From Atriophallophorus winterbourni (lineage: Eukaryota; Platyhelminthes; Trematoda; Plagiorchiida; Microphallidae), in NCBI GenBank assembly GCA_013407085.1, contig JACCGJ010001865.1:1-64000 (forward strand): a DNA stretch of 64,000 bases. The letters run 5' to 3'. Position numbers and translations under genes: made by a program. Under the pieces are notes generated by a model. That model ran no database searches and was not told the DNA's origin. It saw only the letters and a program-made list of their open reading frames with translations. The first letter of the stretch is position 1. The number at the start of each line of letters is the position of its first letter. Shown one piece after another: positions 12,849 to 25,003 of the stretch.

Positions 12849-14432
12849 CATGTAATATCACATATAGTGCAGTTCAATACTTACCATGACTTAATCCACA
12901 GATTTAGTAAAACGACTGTTGAAAAATACGATTCCATATTTTGAACGAATGTTTTGATGTTGGGAGCAGTAATATAGTTTCAATGAGGGAATTCCAAAGG
13001 AAACGGACCCGTGTTTTTCGAACATGAAAACAAATCAGCCATTCCATGAATATGATGAAGGTTTATGACGATGCCACTCGTTCATTTTTGCAGAGCAGAC
13101 TGGAATTTGTGACGGTCAGCTTGGTAGACATTGATGAAATCTCATGACTCTGTAAAGAAATGCGCAATGTAGAGTAACAATCCAATCGATATGGTGTGAG
13201 AAATTCGTCTGCTCAGGGAACATTTCAAATTCTACGAATTCCATTTAAATAATGAAACTTATATGGTGGTATCAAAGTGTGCTTATGTAGGTATTCAAAA
13301 TGTATCTCAGATCGATTTAGTGACTGACTTGAGTACATAATATAAATAGTATATTTGTTGTTGTTTTTCCATTTTGCTATCAATGACTTGAACTTCTAGG
13401 AACTATCAAAACCACACATTTAAGCATTTTCATTCTTCAACACAAGGTTTTATCTCATTCGACATAACATTGTTTTTTTTAAACAAAATTGTATAGATGA
13501 TATAAGCTCACTAGCTGCAGAGGTGCTAGAAAGATGTAGATATATTTGTGACTATTATCAGCACACAAGTCAGGGTATGGTCGCAACATAGAGTACCTGC
13601 AGTAAAATAACTCTCATTAACGGATTGGAATAGAAACAAAATTTGCAAAAACAACACAAGAAATCGTATTTCATTGTACAATTTCCTGTATGTAATTTAA
13701 TAAAGTGCATTCGTATATTTTTAAAAACACGAAACCAAAATGGGATTTGTTTGTTCCAAACATTGAACGTGATCGGTCAAAAAGTAAAACTTTTTTTATC
13801 TAGGTGGAACTTTCCTTTCGATTCCCATGGCTGGTTCGCTGAACTTGTTGAATATAAGTTATCTCAAAACGGTTCATTCTTATAGCGTTGGGATCGCAAA
13901 CATGATTCTCATTTGATCTTTCTACGCACGTGGTACTATTAACCTAATCATCGATTGGATCTCGATCTACACATTCCAAATTATGATTACAATAAGACAT
14001 TTTGTACAAATACCTTAAACATTTTGAGATTTGACCTCAAGATTATCGATCTAAATAAGCGCTTTTTCAGCAATGTGACCCAATAACTCAATTCCTAACT
14101 GAAGGTTTATTATAAGTCAGATTCAAGTTTAATGGCTGGAAAAACCTTCTAATTTGTCATTTCTAACAAATTATTCTTCCGATTAAAATCCAATCCTCAG
14201 CAGAAAACGTCTAGCAATATTTAATTATTTCTTCAGTCTTTGATGGCAGACTCGAATTCTGATGCACAATGCAACCTTTATGCAAACTTCATTGAACTAA
14301 AATTTCCCAACAGAATACGTACACTGACTTTTAAACGAACTTGCCATTCTGACAACTGAGACACAAATTTATAGGTCTTGCAGTAACCTTTATATAAAGC
14401 TTTATCGTTTGCCAAACAATAACGTTCACATA
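12849..14432 (+). repeat. Tandem duplication, copy 2
   Basis: Direct repeat of 11256-12848 in the same orientation, immediately adjacent. It ends near 14432, where TTTATCGTTTGCCAAAC matches the end of copy 1 (TTTATCGTTTGGCAAAA). By eye most positions agree, with scattered substitutions, so the duplication is old. Confidence 0.8.
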
Positions 14433-16109
14433 AAAATATACTCCGCCATTTCCCCAAGTTGCATTCAACGCAAGTGTGAATACACATCTTGCCTGGCTGT
14501 TCATTATTCAAATTCTACGACAGAATTACCATTTTGGCATTTGATGACCATATTGATTTTAAACGAGGGTTTGTGCTAAATATATAACGTTTGGAATTGA
14601 AATTAGGGCAATTAATAGAAAAACCACAGGTTCAGGGTAATCCCGAGGGAGTAATAAAGAAACGAAATGTTTTAATAAGAAGATTGAATTAAAAAATAAA
14701 AAAAAATTATTTTTTTCTGGGAAACCACGTAAAATTTTGAGGCACAAATTGTTGTTCTACACGGGCGTTATCAGGTGTAAATATTTGGCTAACCTAAACA
14801 AATCTATTGTACTAAAAATGATTTTGTGTCAAGCGCTTTTCATTAATGAATTATTAATTAATAACAAATAATATGCTGTTGCATAAATTCCCTCTGCTGG
14901 CCTTGTCTATCCGGCCGTTTTTTGTTGAATTGCCCCGTTGAATTGATTAAACTAAATTTTACAATATTTTCTCTACTCTTATGTTCTTTCCAAGCAATTC
15001 CCAGTGGATTAGACCTTCCTAATCCCGCAATACGCAAATCAATCTATCCAACAGGTACAGGTCTTTTTGGAATTTAGACGTAGACTTCTCTCCAAGACTC
15101 ATCCACTATTTCTTTTGCTTCATATTCATATGTAGACATCATTTCTCGTCTCAAGTAATGATCTTGCGTAAGAAACGTCGGCTTTGACTTTAAATTCTTT
15201 GGTTTCAAGCGAGATTTTGAGCATCAGTGGAATGCTGAACATCCTTCCTGTGAAAAACGGATTATTTAATCTTTTGGTTCTGAGAACAGGCTTTCTAACT
15301 GTATATATTGCATTGCGAAAGACAAAAAAACCCTTTGTACAACAAATATTTCATCTAAGGACGAGGAAACGTATGCAACAAACTAATATATTTGACTATT
15401 TCAGGTTGCTGAACAATTGAGTTGATTAGAATGAACGACACATTTTAGTTTCTGTCAATTCGAAGCAAATTTAGCAATTCATTCATGCGGCTGTAGTGTC
15501 ATGTGGTAATACAAAGCGCTGTTTGATGATCCGTTTTTTTTATCGATGCTATCATGTAGTGCAAGCGATCTGTTAGAGATGCATAAAGTTGAAATTGTCG
15601 TGACAGCAGTTGCATCGTACACACCTTTGTAAAGGTTGTGTGAGTAGAAATATGCGAACTAACCCTGATTTTTTTCTCAACTCCTACCCAAATATCCCAG
15701 TCATGATGTCCGTCTCATTTTATTCATGCGTATATATGTGTTGGTATCTATAATTCGGCACTGTATTTATAGTAGGGTTGATTGCTTTTTCGACCTTAAT
15801 TCTTAAATCTAGAATATGGGATCATGGGAGATTTCAGCATAGTGTAACAAATGGCGTTGCGTAGTGGAAACCCTAGGAACAAGCAAGATACATACGGCAA
15901 TAGAGAAGTAACAAAACTTCAGTGTGCATGGAACATATAACAGTCCACAACAGTTTAATGTTCAATGATCGATGTGTTTTCGTTTGGCCCGTAACGTGTG
16001 TTGTTATCCAACGTATAGTGATGAATGAGCTGAAATTTGAATTTGTCTCTCCTGAACTACACCTATAACAATGATATCACAGACTGAACAATATCGAAAA
16101 TTGATTGTT
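14433..16109 (+). other. Intron sequence, nothing recognised
   Basis: AT-rich. The plus frame at 15184-15420 has no clear splice sites and is not supported. No known repeat seen. Confidence 0.45.
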
Positions 16110-16225
16110 TTGGCGTACCCACGATGAACTGAACCTAATCTTACTGTCTCCACCTGATGATGTCATACAGCCAAAAACCGGTAGTGGTGTGTAATTTCGG
16201 GGGATGTGAGCACCACCAAACATTG
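16110..16225 (+). repeat. Retrozyme-like repeat, partial copy
   Basis: Carries CCACCTGATGA at about 16151-16161, a mutated stem II, AAAA in place of GAAA, then ACCGGTAGTGG and the TGGTGTGTAA flank. The flank ends with GGGGGATGTGAGCACC. Confidence 0.65.
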
Positions 16226-16899
16226 AAATATATGTTTAATAATTATACAAGTTGAATAAAATAGTAACAATGAAAAATATAAACCAAATTGGCATGGAAA
16301 GACGTAGCAATTGAGACCTATGTTCCTCATGATATATATAATCTGAACTAACCGGTGCTGAGAAAATTATTGAATTACTGTGGGGTGTTGCTTTGAGACA
16401 GTACATAATAATGCGATTATTGGCATACATTATAACTAACGCAAATGTCAATGAGAGATTTTAAGGCACCTTGTATTAATTTGCAAATAGAGCGTGATTC
16501 AAAGGATAGAACCCTCGCCTAAAAGGCGCGTGTTTTAAGCACTATGTATTCGAAGTCCTTTTAAAACAAATATTGCCTCTGATGCTTAGATCTAGAGAAG
16601 GTAATTTATGCTAAAATTGGGATAAAATAATGATTGGGAACAATCTGTCTGTGTGAAAGAAAAATCTCTTGAAAGATCTTAGAATTTAATATCCTCGAAT
16701 AAAAATCTCATCACGTGACACTCGCAAATTGATTGGAAAATTGAATAATCGGTACCGGGAGGATCTATTTAGAAACAATTGAAAACTACAGATGTGTAAC
16801 TAGCCCATTGTCTCCATAAACCTCGAAATTTAGAGATTTTGATGACCATTTTCGATTTTTATGGACCGCAAAAACAGGAAAATTAATTTGAAAAAACAA

Positions 16900-17300
16900 G
16901 AGTTACTGAAGCGATCTTAATGTCTCAACCTGATGAAGGCAAACAGCCAGAAACCGCTAGTTCCTTGTAAGGGATGGGGATGTGAACACCGCAATATAAA
17001 AAGTATTTAAATTATTTCACTGAACTACGTGATTCGTTTTAGAATTCTCCATCAAAGAAGCTTTACATTTCAACCATTTTTACCATTCATCCACTGTATT
17101 ACGTGTCACGTAAACTAAGCACTCTGTATCCAAAAGATGACGGAAGACATTCAGAAACCGGTTGCTATTTGTAAGTGCAGTGGATGTGAACAGCGCGACA
17201 ATTTAGCCTTTTACGAATACGATCAGTGCTTGGTCAATCACTTTATGATTTTATTTCTAAAAACAATGTTTCGTAGTACGAAACCTCTTCAACATTGTCT
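16900..17300 (+). repeat. Two adjacent retrozyme-like partial copies
   Basis: The first (16905-17000) has CCTGATGAAGGCAAACAGCC, then AGAAACCG. Stem II GGC/GCC is intact but the ACCGGT is changed to ACCGCT. The second (about 17080-17300) has a damaged first box (AGATGACGG), then CAGAAACCGGTTGC, and runs on into the 3' flank with the TTCGTAGTACGAAACC segment. Confidence 0.6.
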
Positions 17301-17504
17301 TAAAATCCTAACTTTGTTTACCACTTGCGATTTCGAGGATAAATCCTCATTTGCAAATTGAAATTTAGCTTTTTTTATATTTTTATATGGGGACTAATCT
17401 AAGTCCCACAGTTGGTGGAATGTAGCACCGGTAACTGTTTGAAATATTTTTGCAACATTCCAATAACAGCATGATGGTAGTATTTATTTAAAGGCAGATT
17501 TTTA

Positions 17505-17890
17505 CCACTTACCATTTTTTACCACTTATCCACTGATTCAAGGTTCACGAAAGCTAATCTTACTTTCTCCACCTGATGACAGCAAACAGCCAGAAACCGG
17601 TTGTGATGTGTTAGTGCGAGGGATGTGAGCAACACATTGCTTTATTCATCCATGTTCGACTTGATCGCTCGACCAAGAATGACTATGTGATTTCGTAGTT
17701 GAACATCGTTGTATTTCTTTTACGAACCCTATTTAACAGTAGCATTCAATTATAACTTTGTTTATCACTAATATACCGTTTCAAATCTCACTGGATCTCA
17801 TCTCAATTTCTTCACTCGATGATGGCAATCAATCAGAAACCAGCTGTGGTGTATATATACGTTGAGTCTCAGAACCACAATGCATTAATC
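17505..17890 (+). repeat. Tandem pair of retrozyme-like copies
   Basis: The first copy has the near-consensus core CCACCTGATGACAGC, AAACA, GCCAGAAACCGGTTGTG at 17569-17606. It is followed by the whole 3' flank and then directly by a second unit (from about 17745) with TCGATGATGGCAATCAATC, AGAAACCAGCTGTGG. The join at ATTCAATTATAACTTTGTTT shows head-to-tail arrangement. Confidence 0.7.
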
Positions 17891-17953
17891 ACCATTCATT
17901 TTTTGTGAAAAGCGCCTCCAAAAAACCCACAATATTTACAATTTCAATTATAG

Positions 17954-18155
17954 CGTGTGGCACAGCTTTCCGAAGATTCCAACAGCTTCTACTGCACCAA
18001 AGACACACCAATGGTTCGGCATTTAGCAGGAGTTGTCCTCAAAGAGCGTACAGTGGACGATATGGATGAACCCTGCTTCCGGTACAAAAACGCGTGCATC
18101 CAATGTCTCAGTCGTGTACATCGTTTCAAATCGGGATGTTCAATGAACGGTCAAG
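17954..18155 (+). CDS. Exon B of the large membrane-protein gene: Cys-rich
   Basis: Acceptor …caattatag, donor AAG followed by gtaatt. The exon is open in phase 0 and leaves in phase 1, which matches the next exon. The peptide of 67 residues is rich in Cys: SFYCTKD, then DEPCFRYKNACIQCL, then SGC. The spacing C-x6-C-x2-C looks like a small disulphide-bonded ectodomain module. I cannot assign the family. The incoming phase 0 is not supplied by exon 3307-3479 through its best donor. Confidence 0.85.
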
Positions 18156-20536
18156 GTAATTACAATAATCGATAAACGTATTTGAGGTAAGGTCTATGTA
18201 GTGTTCATTGTGTTTTGTGTGGCTAAATGAGCTGAGTTTTGAATAAATGGAAAATGAACATGAAACAGTGGTATTTTTGAGGTTTCCCGGGGTTCTTTTT
18301 CCAATACGATTTTAGTGGAATCTTCGCTGTAATTGTAAAAAAGCAAGCCGAAGAAATTACCTTATCATATCGTAAAAATTAATGTTGTTTGAAAACAGTA
18401 TCTTTCAATAAATGATCATATATCACGTGAGAGCTCGGTTCCTAGTAAAGTCGGAGTTAATAAAAGTTACAATATGATTTAAAGGCCTTATAGTTTAAAT
18501 CTATGGAACGGAAATACTCTATTTATGAAAGGAGATTTTCCTTGAGGACGAGGTTATACATCAACGTCGGTTCTATCCAAGTGGAAAGTTTATAAGTTTC
18601 TGATACGGAAAAGCCAATTCTTAAAGTAAACATTAAAATACTTGTTTGAGTGTCAATGCACTTTGTAGCATTGATTGTAAATATTAAACAATATTTAATC
18701 AGTCGCGTGAAAATCTATGTTTAATTCGAACTTGCAATATGCAACTTGGATGGTCTGGCATTGCTAGTAAAATGTAGAAGCAATGTATAAACGTAATTAT
18801 TTGAAAATTGAACACTTGTTTTATTTTTCTCACGAACGGTCAATAAATGGATTAAAAATTTTATAAAAAATCAATTAGAACATCATGAGTGAGCTTATAA
18901 TTTGTGAGTAACAGATTCAATCAATTTGTTCAGCAAACATATTTTACAAATCTACATATATTCGATCTTTATACTGACTTTGTAAATAATTTGAAAATTT
19001 TAAAGCCTAAAGGTGTTGGTGGTCTTACAATCGGTGAAATAAAAATATTACCCATATCAATGATAAATATCCCAATACCAAATCAAGATTTTCCAGTGAA
19101 CTTAATCTGAGACCACCATCAAAGTTCAAACGGTTGGTCTTGTTTGGAATCTTCCTGAGGTATCACGTTTGATCTGCCCATATTCTCAACGCATCCGGAT
19201 GCAAAATAGTTTCGGATAATTAGTTGGTAAAACTACTGAAACACTCTAGCACGTTTTCAGTTGTTTAAATAATATTCTGGAATAAGCATTTGCCATATTG
19301 GCCACTCAATCGAAAATGATCGTTTTTTAACCTTTAGTCATTTAATTTTTAAAACATTGTCATCTAAACTTCATGTTTTAATTACTTTAAAATCAAGGTA
19401 TTGAGAATTTTGTGAATTGTGGATACATGCATATGATAGTAGCTGCTCATCCTCCACTTCGCGACGCTGATTCATTTGTCGTTTTACTACAGTCGTCAAG
19501 GATTCGCGCAACATTTTATCAATCTTGATAAAAAATATATTTACAAATATGTTGTTTATCGATTCTAATCTAAAACAGATAATTACTTTAACACAAAGAT
19601 ATAATGTTCATACACAACAATAAGTCACGTATAGAGAATATGACAAACTTAAGTGTAAAAACAAAAAATGGTGAGTAAAAAGATAAACATCATTGGGTGT
19701 AACCATTATTCATGTTCAAATCTGTATATTGAGCAAATCAATAATGACTTGGTAAACACAATGTTTTATTGGGTGTTTTAAGACGAACTAGCTTGTACAC
19801 CTCTCATTAAAGTTCACGTGAATTTTCGCTAGAAAATATAAAACAATCTAATATTGCAAAACCTTTTCGGGGAATTGATTAGATTTTTTGGGAAAGGTTT
19901 TTAAAAAAACGAGGAAATGATACATTTGAATATTTTCATCCAGCAGTGCAATTTTTAATCACAATCACTTTTGTAATTACACCACTTTCAAAATATCAAG
20001 AGATAATATCCTAATTTTTGTATTTATGTTAGCAAACATAAAAAATCCAGTTAAAGAGTGTACAGTAAAAAGTAAGGAGATATTAAAATCATTTGCAGAT
20101 AATTGCAACTATGTAGTGATCAATATGCTTCATTCATCCTGGTTTAATCAAGATGGAAAGATTTTAGAATTGAAGAATATTTTCGAAAACATCAAAAATT
20201 GTAAGGGATGGGGATGTGAGCAACACATTACTTTGGTCAAAAATTGTCTCTTTGAAAAGCACTTTGATAAAAATGCATTTATTGAAACACACTTATAATT
20301 CGAGGAATACATGAAAAGGGAAGTCGAGCGATTATTTTACCGAATTAGCATGATATTTTATTGCTAAAATAGATTACTACATCAAACCTAGAATCTGGGC
20401 CCATAGACAAACGATATTTAAGCGTTTTTATTCATTTTGGCAAGAAAAGGCGAAAATTAGATGTTTCATTAAGCAAATAACCATAAATTAAAAGTTTCTT
20501 TTTCAACGTATTTTCATATTTGCCAAAACTTCACAG
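18156..20536 (+). other. Intron sequence with one short retrozyme-like scrap
   Basis: Mostly unrecognised AT-rich DNA. At 20196-20245 there is a fragment of the repeat 3' flank (GGGATGTGAGCAACACATTA type), lying inside an open frame at 20026-20298. That overlap argues against the frame being a gene. Confidence 0.5.
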
Positions 20537-20665
20537 ATTTGAACATCAATGTCTCCGCATGCTGCACTCTCGATTGTTATAACACTCCATTTTGTATGGA
20601 GCAGTATACATCTCAGTGTGAGACAATACTTCAATCTGGCCATCAAGAACAAGTTTGTATAGAAG
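20537..20665 (+). CDS. Exon C of the large membrane-protein gene: Cys-rich
   Basis: Acceptor …aacttcacag, donor GAAG followed by gtaaaa. Phase 1 in and phase 1 out, agreeing with both neighbours. The 43 residues include an NVS glycosylation site and seven Cys (SACCTLDCYNTPFC, then QC and VC), continuing the Cys-rich module of the previous exon. The CC-x2-DC pattern is not one I can assign. Confidence 0.87.
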
Positions 20666-20729
20666 GTAAAAGAAATTGATATACGTTCTACTTATAATTT
20701 AGCAGTAGTCTAATTATTGATAATTGATA

Positions 20730-21050
20730 AATAGTCTATATAATATGAAAGCTCGTGTGATTGACCCCCGAGATGGGGAAAAATTGCTCTTAACCGCTCA
20801 AATTGGATTGGCATTGTTTAAATCGTCTCCTGCATGCTTGAGGAGGAGCAGACACATCTTGGGTGCTGAACGCAGATCGCGCCACCGGCGTGAAACTGAC
20901 GCCGATCGGCTGAGTACTGTCTATCGATGCGGGAGAGATTGTTCCTCCCAATTCAGACTGTTTAATTATTCGAAATGCTGTGGAACGGGAAGCAAATTAT
21001 GTACATCCACGGGCGTCATCGACCGAAGCAGGCCAACAATAGTTTAAATA
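20730..21050 (+). mobile_element. RTE-type LINE fragment with zinc-finger-like motif
   Basis: The plus frame contains YRCGRDCSSQFRLFNYSKC, a damaged form of the finger CGRxCxSRIGLFSHxxxC, then CTSTGVIDRSRP at the end, which corresponds to VDI-x-RRRP in better copies. This is the far C-terminal end of an RTE-like reverse transcriptase ORF. An upstream segment (GAERRSRHRRE, possibly frame-shifted) may also belong. It lies just inside the intron after exon C. Confidence 0.6.
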
Positions 21051-22204
21051 ATAAAATTTAATAGAATATTTTCTACTTTCGGGGAAATTTGAATCATTTA
21101 TTTATATATTTGCTGTATGGAAGATCAGTTACCAGTTAATCTATATGAATGATTTTGCAATGATAAGAGAATTAATCTATTTATTCATCAAGAAATTTGT
21201 CTTCGTATTATACCAGTATAATTTCAAAAAATGTATACACATTCATTTATGTATCTATTTATAAATGTTGTCATTAACATATTGACGCGATTATAACCTC
21301 ACACTTCAAATAATTTAATCCCACTAAAAGATACTTTGATACGTTTTTCAGCCCTTTTATGTTTTCTCTGGAATCACTTATGTTATAAATACATTCCATT
21401 GTACTCTCCGTGTGGAATGATGTTCAAAAACAGTTACCACCTTTAATATTGAAGATTGCTTTGTTGGCACCAGATTACTGAAGCAATTTCTTCAGTTTAC
21501 GGTTAAGTGAAGCTTGCCTAAAGCACATAAGCAAATAACTATATACTGTTTAGCTTGCTAACAATAAATTGATTACTGACTCAATGCCAATTAAAAGGAT
21601 ATAGATATGTTGTTGCCTTTTGATGCAGTACATTAGGTACGTTGTCAACCTAACCAATATAACAACTTGCGCTCGGATGCCACTGTTAGGTAAAGTTGGT
21701 ACGATTAACCTGTTCGATCACATGAGCCCATACTTTCGTAGACTGGGTTTGAACTCATTACCATGAACAAAAAGGCTGGTGATTAAGCAAATTTGCTTCG
21801 CATGGTTGAGTGTTGTGTGCATGGTGGTTGAACAGAGTTTTTCTGCAAGATTGCTAAACTAATCTTTTTTGAAAACGGAGCGGTTGCACCTTTTGGGAAA
21901 CGTGTTCATTTGTATTCAGCAATATTCACTTATCAATAAAAATAGTAATTCGCTGTCACTCGCTAAGAAAGGGTAAAAAGAACATTGAAATCTTTTGCTT
22001 ACATCCCACGGAATACCATCTACCACCGGTTTCTGATTCACCGCTTTCATCGAGTAAAGACAGTGAAGATTATGTTCAGTGATCCCGAAAAAGTGCGAAA
22101 GTAGTAAACAAGATTTTGAAATATTCACGTGCAGCTTGAAGCCATAGAAAAATTTTGTGGAATGCGGTTTTGACGTACAAATCAATTGCCAGACGTAAGT
22201 AGGC
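21051..22204 (+). other. Intron sequence, nothing firm recognised
   Basis: AT-rich. A faint stretch around 21690-21765 (AACCTGTTCGATCAC … GGGTTTGAACTC) has some likeness to a tRNA-type B box but is too weak to call. Confidence 0.4.
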
Positions 22205-22612
22205 GGGCAAGGGATTAATCGAACCATCTAGGATCTGCTTTCATTTTAAACTCCCTTCGAATAGCTAGAGTTTCGTGAACTGAACAGTTCTATCTAGTAA
22301 AACATATGACTAGAAACCTCGGTGGTGAAACAGCCCAAGCCTATTCTCACAATTTAAATGAGTGATAATCTCTGCTCGACTAAACTAAGCTGGGCATCAA
22401 ATGTGCGTGCCTAGTGAGCCGGGCGCTGTAAAATGAACACAAACGTGTACACAAGCTACCTAACTCGACGCTCAGGAAACACCGCAAAAGAGGTTAGTTT
22501 GTTAAGACAGCACTACGGTGGCCATGGCAGCTGGAATCCGTTATTGAGTGTGTAACAACTCACCGGCCAAATCAATCTATCCTGAAAATGGATGGCGCTG
22601 GAGCGTCGGTCC
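22205..22612 (+). pseudogene. 28S rRNA pseudogene fragment
   Basis: Sequence recognised as large-subunit rRNA. It starts with ATTAATCGAACCATCTAG (rRNA: ACTAATCGAACCATCTAG). It goes on through AGTTCTATCTAGTAAA and AGCCTATTCTCA, with TTTAAATGAGT after it, and then CTCGACGCTCA. It ends with ACGGTGGCCATGG, GAGTGTGTAACAACTCACC, CTGAAAATGGATGGCGCTGG and AGCGTCGG. The order is that of the middle of nuclear 28S rRNA. Many substitutions and deletions relative to the conserved core show that it is a pseudogene, probably a retro- or repair-inserted piece. It lies in the intron between exons C and D, same strand as the gene. Confidence 0.88.
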
Positions 22613-23670
22613 TACACTGAATATTCACCGGTAAAATATGATTCGCGGACAAATCACCAGACTCATTTAGAAAGGTATAAGTGGTGCACATATCCTCAAA
22701 TTTTACACCCCCAAAACTGGTTTCTAGCTAATTGCTGTTATCAGATGAAAATAGTAAAGATAAGGTTCAATGAGCGTCAAAAATATGGAAAATTGGAAAA
22801 AAGTTCAGAGTTTGAAGTCCATGATGAATGAGTGTTGATACAAATCACGGAGTTATTTTGGGACAAATAAATATCATATTAATTACAATTACCAACTTAT
22901 TTTCATAAACATCATTTAAGAACGTAACTCATGCAGTTATTAAGCACATGTTTCTGACTAGGATGTTAATTCATGACAAGTGTATTTTTTTATAATATTG
23001 GAAATACTTAGAGCTATCCTAGAAGTAACTGCGCACACAATAAATATCAAAATCAGTAACCCCATGTTTCATGGAAAATGTGTCCCCACGTAAATTACAT
23101 TTTGATAACCAGTATCTTCCTAATTCAATAGGTGGCTAATAGTTTCGAGGTCACTTTAATTATATATTTGCTAGTGTACGTTGTCATTTGAATCAATGTT
23201 TCTTCTCGTCAGAAACGCATCATTTGTCTCTCTAAAAGAAATCAATGTAATGTTACGCTTGTAATAAATACACCAACATATCAAAACCCGTTTTCACCTT
23301 CTTTTAGTCATCTACAAGCATACTTCCAGTCAACCCTTTTAGGCACGTACACATTTGCACTCAAAAACTACTTCCAAATTGGATTTCCTACAATTAACTG
23401 CAGTGTTCGCATACAAAATCACAAAGCGATTTCTTAATTGCCTTTTTTCACTACCGCAAATATTCTAGTTCGCTATACATATGTCATGAGGTGACATTAA
23501 CTCCGAATGGCAAACCTTCAAAGTCATCGACTGTATCTTGTCAATTTTTTTACGATTGAAGCCAGATTCATTTCGATTCGCCCACGATTATTGAAAAAAT
23601 TGATTATTCTCATATTAATCGCTTCCCGATTTCGAATCAGGCGACACTGTCAAGTTCACATTCACTCCAG
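22613..23670 (+). other. Intron sequence with one minus-strand retrozyme-like scrap
   Basis: At 22683-22748 on minus lies a degraded core (CATCTGATAACAGC … AGAAACCAGTTTTGGGGGTG). The rest is unrecognised. The 3' end is the pyrimidine-rich acceptor of exon D (ttcacattcactccag). Confidence 0.5.
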
Positions 23671-23952
23671 AATACGGGTTCACAAATAACACATTCAAAT
23701 GTCACGTTCGTCGTAGCAAACTGTCGCCTCGATTTCGTCTGCAATACACACTGGTCCATCTGGCTGGCATTTTCCCAACATATCAAAATACATACGGCCA
23801 CGTGTATGATTCACGAAGCGTCTACGGGATCCGCGCGATTCTGGGTGCACTGGCAGTTTCAATAGGGAAAAAAGCGGGAAATCGATCTGATATCGATCCG
23901 AGATTGGTTGATGAAGGGATATTGATTGGCCACAAGGCGGATGGAAATTCTG
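23671..23952 (+). CDS. Exon D of the large membrane-protein gene
   Basis: Acceptor …ttcactccag, donor TTCTG followed by gtaagt (strong). Phase 1 in and out, matching exons C and E. The 94 residues include NNTF (a glycosylation site), a segment RFRLQYTLVHLAG and NRSDIDPRLVDEGILIGH. There is a moderately hydrophobic stretch (YGIRAILGALAVSIG) but it is short and followed by KKAG, so I do not call it a membrane segment. A minus-strand frame overlaps but has no splice support. Confidence 0.9.
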
Positions 23953-24380
23953 GTAAGTTTTATGTATTTCGTTCAACCTTAGCGCTTCAAGCGTGCTCAG
24001 CTAAAGATCAAACAGGAATTAACGTTAATAAATTAATTCAGTGTATTTTAATGTCAGGAAATCAAAATATAAGAAATAAACAAAAATTTGAGCCAAAATT
24101 AAAGACGTGAAACCGTTGTTGATCTCACCGCGTGTGGTTAGATTAAACATAATGTTACAACAGCAGAATTATTATTAATGAACTCATTCGTAATTGTACG
24201 TTGTATGAGCACAAAGCTTCAAGGCTTCCTTTGATGATTACCTTTTCACTGTTTCATGTGGCAGCTGAACTGAGAAAATTGTCCTCATAATAGTAGGTCA
24301 AACAACCAGAAACATGTTAGCGAATTTAAGTTTGGACTGAGCAAATTATTTGAATATATTCGAGACCGATCGGGAGTCCA
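23953..24380 (+). other. Short intron segment, nothing recognised
   Basis: AT-rich intron sequence between exon D and the inverted repeat; no element seen. Confidence 0.45.
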
Positions 24381-24759
24381 TAATCATGAAAATAGATTTT
24401 GCAATGAATCGGTTATAGTATGTTTTTGGTAACGTTTCGCTTCTGAACACAGAAGCTTCGACAGACCAAGGGTGTCGGTACGAACAGTGTTCAGGTATAA
24501 ATGGCATTCTCTTGACCAATCCTGAGTTCACTAAGCTACACAGGGGAGATCAAGAGAGGTGTGATAAATTATCTTGATCAATTATCTTGATCTCCCCTGT
24601 GTAGCTTAGTGAACTCAGGATTGGTCAAGAGAATGCCATTTATACCTGAACACTGTTCGTACCGACACCCTTGGTCTGACGAAGCTCCTGTGTTCAGAAG
24701 CGAAACGTTACCAAAAACTTACTATAACCGATTCATTGCAAACTCTATTTTCATGATTA
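24381..24759. repeat. Large inverted repeat: two 175-bp arms, 29-bp spacer
   Basis: Arm 24381-24555 is the near-perfect reverse complement of 24585-24759; only a few substitutions can be seen. Both arms therefore encode nearly the same frame outwards-in (GLVKRMPFIPEHCSYRHPW, then RSETLPKTYYNRF). The outer ends read TAATCATG and CATGATTA, and the inner ends CAGGGGAGATCAAGA and its complement. The RNA of this intron should form a very stable hairpin. The repeat unit is unclassified; the word GAAACGTTACCAAAAAC also occurs at about 37471. Confidence 0.93.
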
Positions 24760-24762
24760 AGT

Positions 24763-24890
24763 GCGGACTGTTTAGTCATTCAAAAAGCTGTAGAACATGA
24801 AAATTCATGCGATTGTGATGTACATCCATGGTCGACATCGAACGAAGGAGGCCAACAACAACCACTATATATTGGTTCCGTTTAAGCTTC
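24763..24890 (+). mobile_element. RTE-type LINE fragment with zinc-finger-like motif
   Basis: Directly after the inverted repeat, plus frame CGLFSHSKSCRT matches the second half of the finger (IGLFSHxxxC). After a frame change CTSMVDIERRRPTTTT matches the C-terminus seen on minus at 43177-43230. Confidence 0.55.
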
Positions 24891-25003
24891 TGGAGCACTT
24901 GAAAGCAGAATTCTGTGATTATTTATTTAAACATCTTGACTCTTTATACAAACCCTAATTTACGAAGGCCTTCAAACATATCTTTACTTTATTCCTGTGG
25001 CAG

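Noticed and set aside
16500..16565. Possible tRNA-like sequence near GGCGCGTGTTTTAAGC
   Set aside because: The arms do not pair and there is no B box.
20026..20298. Open frame of 90 codons
   Set aside because: It contains a fragment of the dispersed retrozyme-like repeat and has no splice support.
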